Source of the DNA: JACVRM01 sp963839815
GTDB lineage: Bacteria > Actinomycetota > Thermoleophilia > Gaiellales > Gaiellaceae
NCBI GenBank assembly: GCA_963839815.1
Contig: CAWIWF010000003.1
Span: 62,001-126,000 of the forward strand
Direction: 5' to 3'
DNA: 64,000 nt
Position numbers and translations under genes: made by a program. The notes beneath the pieces were generated by a model, which was given only the letters and a program-made list of their open reading frames with translations, was not told the DNA's origin and did not search any database. This document shows, piece by piece, positions 53,828-63,043 of this stretch (position 1 is the stretch's first letter; the number at the start of each line of letters is the position of its first letter).

Positions 53828-55010
53828 GTGAAGGACGTGGCCCGTGAGGTCGAGCGCTGGCTCGCGCGCGGCGACTCGCGGCTCGCGATCGCCACCGTGG
53901 TGGCCACCCGTGGCTCCGCGCCGCGGCCGCTCGGGTCGAAGCTCGTGGTATCGGAGCAGGGCGAGCTAGCCGGCTCGGTCTCCGGCGGCTGCGTCGAAGG
54001 CGACGTCGCCGAGCAGGCTCGCGAGGTGCTCGCCGGCGGCGACGCGCGGCTGCTCACCTACGGCATCTCGGACGACCAGGCCTGGTCGGTGGGACTGCCC
54101 TGCGGCGGCGAGATCGACATCTTCCTCATGCCCCTGGCTGCGGGCTTCCCGGCCCTGCAGCCGCCTGACGCCGCTGAGGGCCCAATCCTCTCCGAGGAAC
54201 CACTCGGAGGGGGCGACGGCGCCGGCAACGGCAGCGGCGGGCGGCACGCGCTGCTCGAACGGGTCCTCCGCGCCGTTCGCGACGAGGAGCGCGGCGTGCT
54301 CTTCACCGTCGTCGACGGCGAGGGTCAGGGCTCGACGTTGCTCGCGCTCGACTCCGGGGAGACGGCAGGCGACGGCCCTCGCGGAGCTCGCCGCGGACGT
54401 GCCCGCGCTCGTTCGCGAAGGACGGAACCGGCTGCTCGACGCCGAGGGACGCACGGTCTTTGCCGAGGTCTTCGGGCCACCCTTCCGGCTGCTCGTGTAC
54501 GGGGCCGTCGACACGGCCGAGGCGCTCTGCGCGCTCGCGCGTCCGCTCGGCTGGCGGACCATCGTCGCCGACGCGCGGGCCCGCTTTGCCACCCGCGAGC
54601 GCATTCCCAGTGCCGACGCGATCGAGGTCGGCTGGCCCGACGAGGTGCTGGCGCGCGTGCAGCCGGACTACGCGACCGCCGTCGTCGTCCTCACGCACGA
54701 CGACAAGTTCGACATCCCGCTCCTGAAGGCCGCTCTCGAGACGGAGGCGATGTACGTCGGCGCGCTCGGCTCGCGCCGGAATCAAGGGCGGCGCCGCGAG
54801 CGGCTCGCCGAGGAGGGCGTCTCGGAGACCGCGCTGGAACGGATTCACGGCCCGGCCGGGCTCGACCTCGGCGGCGGCTCGCCGGCCGAGACCGCGCTCT
54901 CGATCCTGGGAGAGATCGTCGCGGTTCGAGCCGGACGAAGCGGCGGCAGCCTGCGCACGTCGGCGGGACGCATTCACGCAGATCCCGAAGCAGCGGCGAC
55001 CACTGGCTAG
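53828..55010 (+). CDS. XdhC/CoxI-family molybdenum hydroxylase maturation protein, with an internal +1 frame change
   Basis: The N-terminal XdhC_CoxI domain is clear (IATVVATRGSAPRPLGSKLV, GSVSGGCVEGDVAEQA, YGISDDQAWSVGLPCGGEID). The C-terminal Rossmann part follows in another frame (LLVYGAVDTAEALCALARPL, YATAVVVLTHDDKFDIPLL, YVGALGSRRNQGRR, IHGPAGLDLGGGSPAETALS). The frame changes near 54370-54375; removing one G (GACGGCC read as GACGCC) restores a continuous D-A-L-A-E-L helix. These proteins insert the sulfurated molybdenum cofactor into xanthine dehydrogenase/CO dehydrogenase-type enzymes; the enzyme subunits follow. Combined length about 393 residues, normal for the family. Confidence 0.85.
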
Positions 55011-55045
55011 CGCGCCCTCTTCTGGCGCGCGGTCCGGCGCCGCGG

Positions 55046-55051
55046 TATAAG
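55046..55051 (+). promoter_or_regulatory. -10 element of the molybdenum hydroxylase operon (leaderless)
   Basis: TATAAG followed by 6 nt and the ATG at 55058; the best match to a consensus -10 in the window. Confidence 0.6.
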
Positions 55052-55057
55052 ACGCGG

Positions 55058-55918
55058 ATGCTGCTGCGGGAGGTGGACTACGCGCGGCCGGCGAGCGTGG
55101 ACGAGGCGGTCCGGCTGCTGGGCGCGCATCCGAACGCGCGCCCGCTCGCCGGCGGCCAGACGCTCGTGAACGTGATGAAGGCGCGTGCTGCTGCGCCCGA
55201 CGTGCTCGTCGACCTCAACCGGCTCGAGGAGTTGCGAGCGATCAGCGTCACCGCCGACGGCGGGCTCGAGCTCGGGGCGATGGCCACGTACTCGTCCGTC
55301 GTCCGCTCGCCCGAGGTGCACTCGACACGCCCGGTGGTCGCCGAGGTCGCGGGAGCGATCGCCGACGTCCAGGTGCGAAACCGTGGCACGGTCGGCGGCA
55401 ACGTCTGCACGGGCGACCCGACCAATCATCTCCCGCCGCTGATGGTCGCCCTCGGGGCGACCATGACCGTCCGCGGCCCCGACGGCGAGCGCCAGGTGCC
55501 TGCGGAGGAGTTCTTTCTCGGCGTCTACATGACGGCGGCCGGACCGGGCGAGCTGCTGACCCGCATCTCGATCCCACCCGCGGACGGCCAGGCCGATGCG
55601 TTCGCGATCGTCCCGATCGGCAAGGACGGGACGCCCATCGTCTCGGCAGCGGCCTGTGTGCGCGGCAACGGCTCGATCGAGTCCGCTCGTGTCGCTCTCG
55701 GCGGTGTCGACGCCGTGCCCGTTCGTCTCGAGGAGCTCGAATCGCGCGTCGCCGGGAGCGACGGGAGCGAGTCGGCGTTGCGCGACGCGACGAAGGGCGC
55801 CGCCGCAGGTCTCGACCCGCCGAGCGACGTGCACGCATCGGGCGAGTACCGCCGGCACCTCGCCGAGGTCATCGCGACACGGGCCGTCGCCGAGGCCGCG
55901 AGGCGGAGGCGGTCGTGA
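55058..55918 (+). CDS. Molybdenum hydroxylase FAD-binding subunit (CoxM-like)
   Basis: A 286-residue FAD_binding_5 plus CO_deh_flav_C protein. FAD-binding blocks are ARPLAGGQTLVNVMKAR and VRNRGTVGGNVCTGDPTNHLPP. The family pattern TIGG..c.adPa.dlp is kept with small changes. It passes electrons from the CoxS iron-sulfur clusters to an external acceptor. The ATG is fixed by the -10 hexamer. The CoxS gene starts 4 nt before its stop. Confidence 0.9.
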   Translation: MLLREVDYARPASVDEAVRLLGAHPNARPLAGGQTLVNVMKARAAAPDVLVDLNRLEELRAISVTADGGLELGAMATYSSVVRSPEVHSTRPVVAEVAGAIADVQVRNRGTVGGNVCTGDPTNHLPPLMVALGATMTVRGPDGERQVPAEEFFLGVYMTAAGPGELLTRISIPPADGQADAFAIVPIGKDGTPIVSAAACVRGNGSIESARVALGGVDAVPVRLEELESRVAGSDGSESALRDATKGAAAGLDPPSDVHASGEYRRHLAEVIATRAVAEAARRRRS

Positions 55919-56415
55919 GCGACGTCACGGGCATCGTGCGGAGCGCGTTCATCACCGTGGAGGTGAACGGCGAGAGCTACGAGCGCGAGGTGGACGCGCG
56001 GCGCCTGCTCGTCCACTTCATCCGCGACGACCTCGACCTGACGGGCACCCACGTCGGCTGCGACACGGGCAACTGCGGCGCCTGCACCGTGCTCGTGGAC
56101 GGCGAGACGGTCAAGTCCTGCATGCTGCTCGCGATCCAGGCCGACGGCGCGCGCATCACGACCGTCGAGGGGATGGCCGCCGACGGCGAGCTGACGCCCC
56201 TGCAGCAGGCCTTCTCGTCGCATCACGCGCTCCAGTGCGGCTACTGCACGCCGGGGATGCTGATGAGCGCGGCCTACCTGCTCGAGCACAATCCCGAGCC
56301 GACCGAGGACGAGATCCGCAAGGCGATCCAGGGCAACATCTGCCGCTGCACGGGCTACGTGAACATCGTCGAGGCGATCAAGGCCGCGGCGGGAGGAGGC
56401 GAGACGCAGGCATGA
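55915..56415 (+). CDS. Molybdenum hydroxylase [2Fe-2S] subunit (CoxS-like)
   Basis: A 166-residue protein with two [2Fe-2S] clusters: the plant-type one in GCDTGNCGACTVLVDG plus the later KSC, and the alpha-helical one in QCGYCTPGM and NICRCTGY. All eight Cys are present. It links the molybdenum site to the flavin subunit. GTGA overlap with the flavin subunit and ATGA overlap with the large subunit. Confidence 0.93.
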   Translation: MSDVTGIVRSAFITVEVNGESYEREVDARRLLVHFIRDDLDLTGTHVGCDTGNCGACTVLVDGETVKSCMLLAIQADGARITTVEGMAADGELTPLQQAFSSHHALQCGYCTPGMLMSAAYLLEHNPEPTEDEIRKAIQGNICRCTGYVNIVEAIKAAAGGGETQA

Positions 56416-58889
56416 CCGAGACGACCGTCGCACCCGAGCGCGTCGAGACCGAGGCGCCGCAACGGGGCTTCATCGGCTTGAACGTCCCCCGCAAGGAGGA
56501 CAAGCGGCTCGTCCAGGGCGAGGGCGTCTTCGTCGACGACGTCAAGCGGCACGGGATGGCCTACGTCCACTTCGTGCGCTCGCCGTACGCGCACGCCCGC
56601 ATCGTCTCGGTGGACGTCTCCCAGGCCGAGTCGTTGCAGGGCGTCTACGGCACGCTGACCGGCGACGAGGTGGCCGAGCTCACCGATCCGTTCTTCCAGA
56701 TCGCGCCGCCGCCGGGCGGCCACGTCAAGGACTACGCGCTCGCGGTGGGCCGGGTGCGCCACGTCGGCGAGCCGGTCGTCGCCGTCGCCGCCTCGACACG
56801 CGAGCTTGCGCGCGACGCCGCCGACCTCGTCGAGGTCGAGTACGACCTGCTCGACCCGGTCCTCGACACGGAGCGCGCCGCCGATCCAGACGCCCCCCAA
56901 CTGCACGACGACGTCCCGGACAACACGATCTGGAACGGCGACTTCGACTACGGCGACTTCGACGGCGCCCTCGCCGCCGCCGACAAGGTCGTCCGGATCA
57001 AGCGCCTCCACTTCCACCGCTTCTCCTCGACCCCGCTCGAGACGAGCGGCGCCGTCGTCGAGTACAACCGCGGCACCGGGCAGTGGACGCTGCACGCGAA
57101 CAACCAGTTCCCGGGCTTCGCGATCATCATGATGGCGCCCGCGCTCCGCACCGGGATGGACAAGCTGCGCTTCGTCTCCCAGGACATCGGCGGCGGCTTC
57201 GGCAACAAGATCTGCACCCACCCGCAGTTGGTCGCGCTCTGCCTGCTCTCGCGCAAGCTGCGCCGCGCCTGCAACTGGACGGAGTGGCGCACCGACCAGC
57301 ATCTCGCCAACTCGCACGGCAACGAGCGCGTCTTCCTCGACATCGAGGTGCCGGTCACCGACGACGGGCTCATGCTCGGCTTCAGGGCGCGGATGATCGA
57401 CGACTGCGGCGCCTACACGCGCTACGAGCCGCTCGGCTGCATCATCTGGTCGCAGGTGACGCCGGGCGTCTACCGCTGGCGCAACGTGCGCGTCGACTTC
57501 ACCCAGGTGTGCACGAACAAGTCACCGTGCGGCCCGAACCGCGGCTACTCGCGCATGCAGCACCTCTGGTTCACCGAGCGCGTGATGGACATCGTCGCGC
57601 AGGAGCTCAACCTCGACCCGGTGGCGGTGCGCAAGAAGAACTACATCCGCGCCGACGAGATGCCCTACGAGACGCCGAACGGCTGCGTCTACGACTCGGG
57701 CGACTACGCGCTCTGCCTTGACAAGGCGCTCGAGCTCGTCGGCTACGACCGCATCGAGGAGCGCAAGCGCGAGGCGGAGTCGCGCGGCAAGCTGCTCGGG
57801 ATCGGCATCGGCTCGACGCTCGACTCGGGCACGAACAACTTCGGCCAGTCGACGCTCGTGAACCCGGAGCTGCAGTTCTCCGGCAACAACGAGGTCGCCA
57901 CGGTCAAGCTCGACATCTTCGGCGAGATCGTGGTCACGCTCGGGACGACGCCACAGGGCCAGGGGCACGAGACGACCGCGGCGCAGGTGGTCTCCGACAT
58001 CCTCGGGGTCGAGCCCGACATGGTGAACGTGCGCGTCGGACACGACAGCTACTGGAACTCGCACGCCGGCTTCTCGGGCACGTACGCCTCGCAGTTCGCG
58101 GTCACGGGGCTCGGCGCGGTCAAGGGAGCGACCGAGATGCTCGCCGGCGAGATCCGCACCCTCGCCGGGGCGGTGCTCGGCGGCGTGCCTGCTGAGGAGA
58201 TCGAGCTGGCGGAGGGGTTCGCGCGCATCAAGGGCAACCCGGAGGCAGCGCTGCCCTTCATGGCCTGCGGCGCGATCGTGAACGCGAACAACGCGGTGCT
58301 GCCGCTCGAGCTGCGGGACCTGACACTCAATTGCCGCTACGTCTACGTGCCGCCGCATCAGCTGCCCGACAAGGAGCGCAAGTACGGGAACCTGACGCTG
58401 ACGTACGCCACGCAGATCCACGCCTGCGTGGTCGAGGTCGACGAGGAGACCGGGACGTACGAGATCGTCGACTACGGCGCCGTCGACGACTGCGGCGTGC
58501 GGATCAACCCGCAGATCGTCGAGGGCCAGGTGCACGGCGCGACCGCCCAGGCGCTCGGCGCAGCGACGCACGAGGAATTCCCCTACGACGAGGCCGGCAA
58601 CCTGCTGACGCCGAACTTCTACGACTACCACGTGCCCCACGCGATGGACATGCCGCCGCTGAAGACGGGCTATGTGGAGTCGCCGTCGCCGTTCACGCCG
58701 CTGGGCGCGAAGGGCATGGGGGAGGGTGGCGGCGCGGGCCTGTCGGCGGTGTGCTCGGCGCTCCAGGATGCGCTCAAGCCGGCGGGGAGGCCGATCGTGT
58801 ACGACAGCTGCAACCCGTATCACCGGGTCTGGGAGCTGCTCAGCGACCCGGCGCGCAGCCGCGAGAACGTGGAGATCGAGATCAGGTGA
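56412..58889 (+). CDS. Molybdenum hydroxylase large subunit (CoxL-like, atypical active-site loop)
   Basis: An 825-residue molybdopterin-binding subunit. The N-terminal a/b hammerhead domain (RKEDKRLVQGEGVFVDDVKR) is followed by SQDIGGGFGNKI (Mo-cofactor binding) and the C-terminal PLGAKGMGEGGGAG with the catalytic Glu. The active-site loop reads CGPNRGYSR, not AYRCSFR of form I CO dehydrogenase and not AYRGAGR of form II. So it is not a typical CO dehydrogenase; it should hydroxylate some other organic substrate. Full length. Coupled to CoxS (ATGA) and to the CoxG-like gene (GTGA). Confidence 0.9.
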   Translation: MTETTVAPERVETEAPQRGFIGLNVPRKEDKRLVQGEGVFVDDVKRHGMAYVHFVRSPYAHARIVSVDVSQAESLQGVYGTLTGDEVAELTDPFFQIAPPPGGHVKDYALAVGRVRHVGEPVVAVAASTRELARDAADLVEVEYDLLDPVLDTERAADPDAPQLHDDVPDNTIWNGDFDYGDFDGALAAADKVVRIKRLHFHRFSSTPLETSGAVVEYNRGTGQWTLHANNQFPGFAIIMMAPALRTGMDKLRFVSQDIGGGFGNKICTHPQLVALCLLSRKLRRACNWTEWRTDQHLANSHGNERVFLDIEVPVTDDGLMLGFRARMIDDCGAYTRYEPLGCIIWSQVTPGVYRWRNVRVDFTQVCTNKSPCGPNRGYSRMQHLWFTERVMDIVAQELNLDPVAVRKKNYIRADEMPYETPNGCVYDSGDYALCLDKALELVGYDRIEERKREAESRGKLLGIGIGSTLDSGTNNFGQSTLVNPELQFSGNNEVATVKLDIFGEIVVTLGTTPQGQGHETTAAQVVSDILGVEPDMVNVRVGHDSYWNSHAGFSGTYASQFAVTGLGAVKGATEMLAGEIRTLAGAVLGGVPAEEIELAEGFARIKGNPEAALPFMACGAIVNANNAVLPLELRDLTLNCRYVYVPPHQLPDKERKYGNLTLTYATQIHACVVEVDEETGTYEIVDYGAVDDCGVRINPQIVEGQVHGATAQALGAATHEEFPYDEAGNLLTPNFYDYHVPHAMDMPPLKTGYVESPSPFTPLGAKGMGEGGGAGLSAVCSALQDALKPAGRPIVYDSCNPYHRVWELLSDPARSRENVEIEIR

Positions 58890-59344
58890 AGGTCGAGGGC
58901 ACGAAGTCGTTCGCGGCGCCGCGAGACGTGGTCTGGACCGTCCTCAACGACCCGGCGCAGATGGCGCAGACGATGCCGAACGTGGAGTCGTTCGAGGTGC
59001 AGGACGAGCGCCGCTGGCGCGCGAACGTGGCCGTCCCGCTCGGGCTCGGCTCGCTGAAGATGGCCATCGACTTCGACAAGACCGAGGAGCGCCCGCCGGA
59101 GTACGCGAGACTCCACGCGAAGGGCAAGGGCGTCGGCGCGCTGCTCTCGATGGAGACGCAGTTCGAGCTGGCCGAGGCCGGCGGCGGCACCGAGATGCGC
59201 TGGCAGGCGGACGTGCAGATCGCCGGGCCCGTCGGCGCGATGGGCCAGCGGGTGATCCAGCCGATCGTCAACCAGCAGGTGAAGCAGGTGCTGTCGGCGC
59301 TCGAGCGGCAGGTTCAGCAGGCCGCCGCGGGCGGAGTGGCGTGA
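58886..59344 (+). CDS. CoxG-like SRPBCC-domain protein
   Basis: A 152-residue START/SRPBCC-fold protein: KSFAAPRDVVWTVLNDPAQMAQTMPNVESF is the family start (KSFAAPRDVVWTVLNDP then MPNVE), and MQTQFELAEAGGGTEM-like METQFELAEAGGGTEMRW the central strands. It ends in an amphipathic helix (VNQQVKQVLSALERQVQQ) but lacks the long C-terminal membrane anchor of CoxG. CoxG proteins recruit CO-dehydrogenase-type enzymes to the membrane or deliver quinone. GTGA overlap with the large subunit. Confidence 0.85.
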   Translation: MKVEGTKSFAAPRDVVWTVLNDPAQMAQTMPNVESFEVQDERRWRANVAVPLGLGSLKMAIDFDKTEERPPEYARLHAKGKGVGALLSMETQFELAEAGGGTEMRWQADVQIAGPVGAMGQRVIQPIVNQQVKQVLSALERQVQQAAAGGVA

Positions 59345-59613
59345 GCGCTTTCGACGAGGAGGTGGGGGCGGAGACGCCGCCGCAGCCGGGCGACTCCGGC
59401 GGCCAGGCGGGCGGATCCGAGCCCTCCCTTGACGCGCAGCCCGAGACGGAGCAGGAGCTGAAGGACTACGGCCCCCCGGCCGACGCCGACCGCGATGCGG
59501 AGCCCGACATGGGCGAGAGCGGCGGCGAGGAGGGCATCAGCCCCTGGGCGGAGGAGGGGTACTCGAGCGATCCCGAGGGCCCGACCACGCACACGGGCGG
59601 CTCCGAGGCCTGA
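59341..59613 (+). CDS. Acidic disordered protein at the end of the molybdenum hydroxylase operon
   Basis: A 90-residue protein, strongly acidic and rich in Gly, Pro, Glu and Asp (GISPWAEEGYSSDPEGPTTH), with no predicted fold. The GTG overlaps the CoxG-like stop by 4 nt, which argues that it is translated. Function unknown. Confidence 0.6.
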   Translation: MSAFDEEVGAETPPQPGDSGGQAGGSEPSLDAQPETEQELKDYGPPADADRDAEPDMGESGGEEGISPWAEEGYSSDPEGPTTHTGGSEA

Positions 59614-59652
59614 GCTGCGACGCGCGCGCTCGCAGCGAGCGCCTCGTCGCCG

Positions 59653-62600
59653 TCATTCGCCGCCGGCCGGGCCAAGCAGCGAGCGGGGCACCTCGACGGT
59701 CTTCACCACCCTCGCGCCCGCGAAGAAGGGGTTGACGCCCGGGCTCCGCTCTCCCGTGATCCGGTAGGTCGTGAAACGGGCCGGTGTGATGTCGCCGTTG
59801 CGGTCGAAGCGGATGCTGCCGAGCACGCCGTCCGTGATCGTCAGGCTGCTCAGCTCGCGCAGGACCGAGGTCCGCGTGCCGTCGGAACGGGCGATCGCAG
59901 CCAGCAGCGCCTCGGCGGCCTGCGCGGCCTCCGCGACGTAGAAGCTGGACGGGAGGACGCCGCCGGGCTGGGTGGCCGCGAACCGTTTCAGGAGCCGCCG
60001 TCCGGCCGGGCTGAGACCGCTCGGCACGCTGGCGGTGCTGGTCAGGTACATGCCGACGACTGCGGCGCCGCCTTCCTCCAACACGTCGGGCACAGGCAGG
60101 AACGACTCGGTCGCGATGACCGGCACCTGCCGTCCGATACGGGCGCGCAGGGCGCGAATGCCGGCAATGGCCTCCTCACTCGCGCCACCGGCGAAGAAGA
60201 CGCCGTCGGCGCGGACGGCGGCGACGTGGTCGGCGACGGCCCGGTAGCTCGCGGCGCGCGGCTCCCACGTGCCCCGGCCGGCGATGGTGAGCCCGAGCCG
60301 GCGTGCCGCGTGCTCGAACGGCAGCGCGAACTCGCTGGAGTAGTCGTCGAAGCGCAGCACATACATGCGGCGCAGCCCGAGGTCGCGCGCGAGGACGGCC
60401 CCTGCTGCACCTTCGTAGTCGTTCGGGCTGACGGTGCGGAAGTAGTGCCGCACGCCGCTCGGGTAGTACGCGCCCGGCTCGTCGCTGCCGGCCTCCGGAT
60501 CCGGGGGCCGGTGGGTCAGCCCCGGATGCGTGCTCGACGGGGTGATCATCGGCAGGGGCTCGTCGGCACGGTTCGTGATCGGCAGCTGCGCCCACGCACA
60601 CGGCGAGGTGAAGGGGCCGACGACGCCGACGAGGCGCGAGGCGGCCGCATACGCCTTCGCGTTCGAGGCGCACTTGAGGATGTCGAAGCCACCGGTCTGC
60701 GCCGTCGAGTCGTCGCAGGATTGGTAGCCGACCCGGTGCGGGCCCGCGCGAAAGCCGTGCTCCTGCACCACGAAGCGGACGACTCTCCGCCATCGGCGCG
60801 TCGCCTCGAGGCCAGCGGGCCCTGGAGCGCCAGGCTCGACGCGACGACCACGTCGGGCTCCTCGTCGCCGCTGACGACCGGGGAGCACGCCGATGGGGGT
60901 GGAAGCTCGCGCCTGGGCGCCGCTGCGACGCTCACCCACGCCCCGTCCGGGGTGGCCGTGACGGACGGCGGCGTTCCCACCAGTCGCGCGCGCTGTATCC
61001 GGTTGGTCTCGGCGTCCACCCGGATGATCTCATCCGTGATGAAGTTCGTCACCCACGCACTGCCGCCGGCGAACGCCACCGAGAGCGACCCGAAGCCCGT
61101 CTCGATCGTCCGCGCGATCGGGTTCTTCTTCGGGACGATGCGCCAGAGCAGGCCCTCGCCCAGGTCGGTCGCCCAGAGCGAGCCGCCGCCGACGGCGAGG
61201 GCGTCGAGCGAGTCGGTGGCAACCGGGATTCGCCGGCGCTCGGCGTTCGACCGCGGGTTGATCTGGATCAGCTCGGGCCTGTCGGCGGAGAGCAGCCAGA
61301 CGCCCTCGCGTCCGGCCGCGACCGACTGCGCCCGCGGGACCGGCAGCTTGAGCACGGCGCCGCTCGACGGGTCGATGCGCGCCACACCGGAGTCCGGCGT
61401 GACTGCCCACACCGCGCCCGCCCCGACCGCGAGCTGGCTGGTGCCGAGAAGCCGGTGCCCGCCGGAGCCGCCGCCGAGCGCCGAGGCACGCCCCGGCAGC
61501 GAGATCGTGCGCACGACCGTGGCAGTGGTCGGGTCGACCTGCAGGATCCGGGTCGTGTTGATCTCCGTTAGGGGTCCCGGGCTCGCTTCCCCGATCCCCA
61601 CCCAGACGGCGCCTTCACCGACGGCGAGGTCGGTCAGAGTGCCGCCCGCCCCGAAGGTCTTGACGACCTCCCCGCTCTCGGCATCGAGCTTCGACACGGT
61701 GCTGTCGTCGGAGTTCAGCACCCAGATGGCGCCCTCGCCGACCCGGATCGTGCTCGGTGTGTTACCGACGGGGGTGTACTGCACCTCCAGGGACTTTCCG
61801 GGCGTGATCGCCGCGATCGAGTTCCCGAGGTCGTCCGGCTCGTCCGAGCCTCCGCCGGTGAGGGCGAGCGCGGCGGCTGCGGCGGCCGTGACCAGTGCCC
61901 CGCCGCCGGCGAGCAGCACGAGATCGCGCAGCCCGAGGCGGCGTCGGCGCGCATCGACCGGTTCGGTGTCGCCCGACGTCGCGGCGGCCGGCTCTGCGGC
62001 CGGCGGTGCCGGGTCGAGCTCCGGGCTCTGCTGGAGGATGGCCTGCTCGAGCTGCTGCAGCGTGCGTCCGGGCTCGATGCCGAGCTCGTCGACGAGCGTC
62101 CGCCTGGCCGCCGCGTAGGCCTCGAGCGCCTCCGCCTGGCGTCCGGAGCGGTAGAGGGCCAGCATCAGCTGCCCGCGCAGCCGCTCACGGAGCGGGTGGC
62201 GGCTGATCAGACGCTCGAGGTCGCCGACGAGCTGGCGGTGGCGCCCGCGCGCGAGCTCGACGTCGACGCGCTCCTCCAGGGCGGCCAGCCGTAGCTCCTC
62301 CAGCCTGGCGATCTCCGCCTGGGCGAAGTCGTCGTAGGCCAGGTCTGCGAGTGGTGGGCCGCGCCACAGTGCGAGCGCTTCCTCGAGCGCCTGCAGCGCC
62401 GGCCCCGCCTCCCCGGCGGCGTTGCGAGACCTGGCCTCGTCGACCAGCTGCGCGAACCTGTCGGCGTCGAGCTCGCCGTCTTCGAGGGTCAGGATGTAAC
62501 CGCCCGTGGTCGTCCTGATCCGCTCGATGCCGAGCTGCTTGCGAAGCGCGGACACGTGGCCCTGCACCGCTTTGACGGCGGTCGGCGGCGGCGAGGCACC

Positions 62601-62750
62601 CCAGACGTCCTCCACGAGCAGGTCGACGGAGACGACCTCGTTGGCGCGGAGCACGAGGGCCGCCAGTACCGCGCGCTGCCGCCTGCCGCCCAGGTCGAGC
62701 ACCTGTTCGTCGGCCACGACCTCCAGGGGGCCCAAGATGCGGTACTCCAT
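59653..62750 (-). CDS. Membrane-spanning BTAD regulator fused to a beta-propeller and a type I solute-binding domain, with a frame change
   Basis: About 1030 residues when joined. Residues 1-95 form an OmpR-like winged helix (MEYRILGPLEVVADEQVL), 100-245 a BTAD helical domain (FDDFAQAEIARLEELRLAAL-like, DELGIEPGRTLQQLEQAIL). A transmembrane helix lies at about 275-298. About 310-600 is a six-bladed NHL/SMP-30-like propeller (GEGAVWVGIGEA, GAGAVWAVTPDSG, GGGSLWATDLGEG, GGSAWVTNFITDE). From about 637 a Leu/Ile/Val-type periplasmic binding domain follows (GYQSCDDSTAQTG, PMITPSSTHPGLT, MYVLRFDDYSSEFALPFEHA). The frame changes near 60780-60830, between DVVVASSLALQGP and VRFVVQEHGFRAG; the exact base cannot be fixed. 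The expected topology is DNA-binding inside and ligand-binding outside, a one-protein signal transducer. The ATG at 62750 fits the family N-terminus. Confidence 0.82.
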
Positions 62751-62854
62751 GCGCGCCTGCGCCCCTTGTAACTGGTCACAGGTGAGTGTGCAAGGCCGGC
62801 AATGGGCGCACGCTCTCCGACCAGGCACAGCCGCCCGACCCAGATAGACGCGCG

Positions 62855-62940
62855 CGCCCCCGCCCTGGGTGGGGTCCCGGCGCCACCCGCTTCCCTGCGG
62901 TCGACGCTACCCGAGAGAACCGCGCGTGTCTGTGCCGGCT
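62855..62940 (+). repeat. Interspersed repeat, copy E
   Basis: In the 293-bp gap between the divergent BTAD regulator and propeller genes. It has CCCCGCCCTGGGTGGGG, GGTCGACGCTACCCGAGAGA and CGCGCGTGTCTGTGCCGG, closest to copy F in treZ. No other feature is seen in the gap apart from the TAGCCT hexamer at 63026. Confidence 0.7.
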
Positions 62941-63025
62941 CCGTGCCGACTCTGTGACGGCCGCGCGCGCGCCGCGACGGCGGGTGCGGAGAGGCCGGCG
63001 CTCCGCCGGGCCGGCCGACTCTCGG

Positions 63026-63031
63026 TAGCCT
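63026..63031 (+). promoter_or_regulatory. -10 element of Asp-box propeller gene
   Basis: TAGCCT, 12 nt before the GTG at 63044. Confidence 0.4.
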
Positions 63032-63043
63032 CGGGTCAGGCTC

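Noticed and set aside
56412..58889. Annotation as a form I or form II carbon monoxide dehydrogenase
   Set aside because: The active-site loop CGPNRGYSR matches neither form, so only the wider molybdenum hydroxylase family is claimed.
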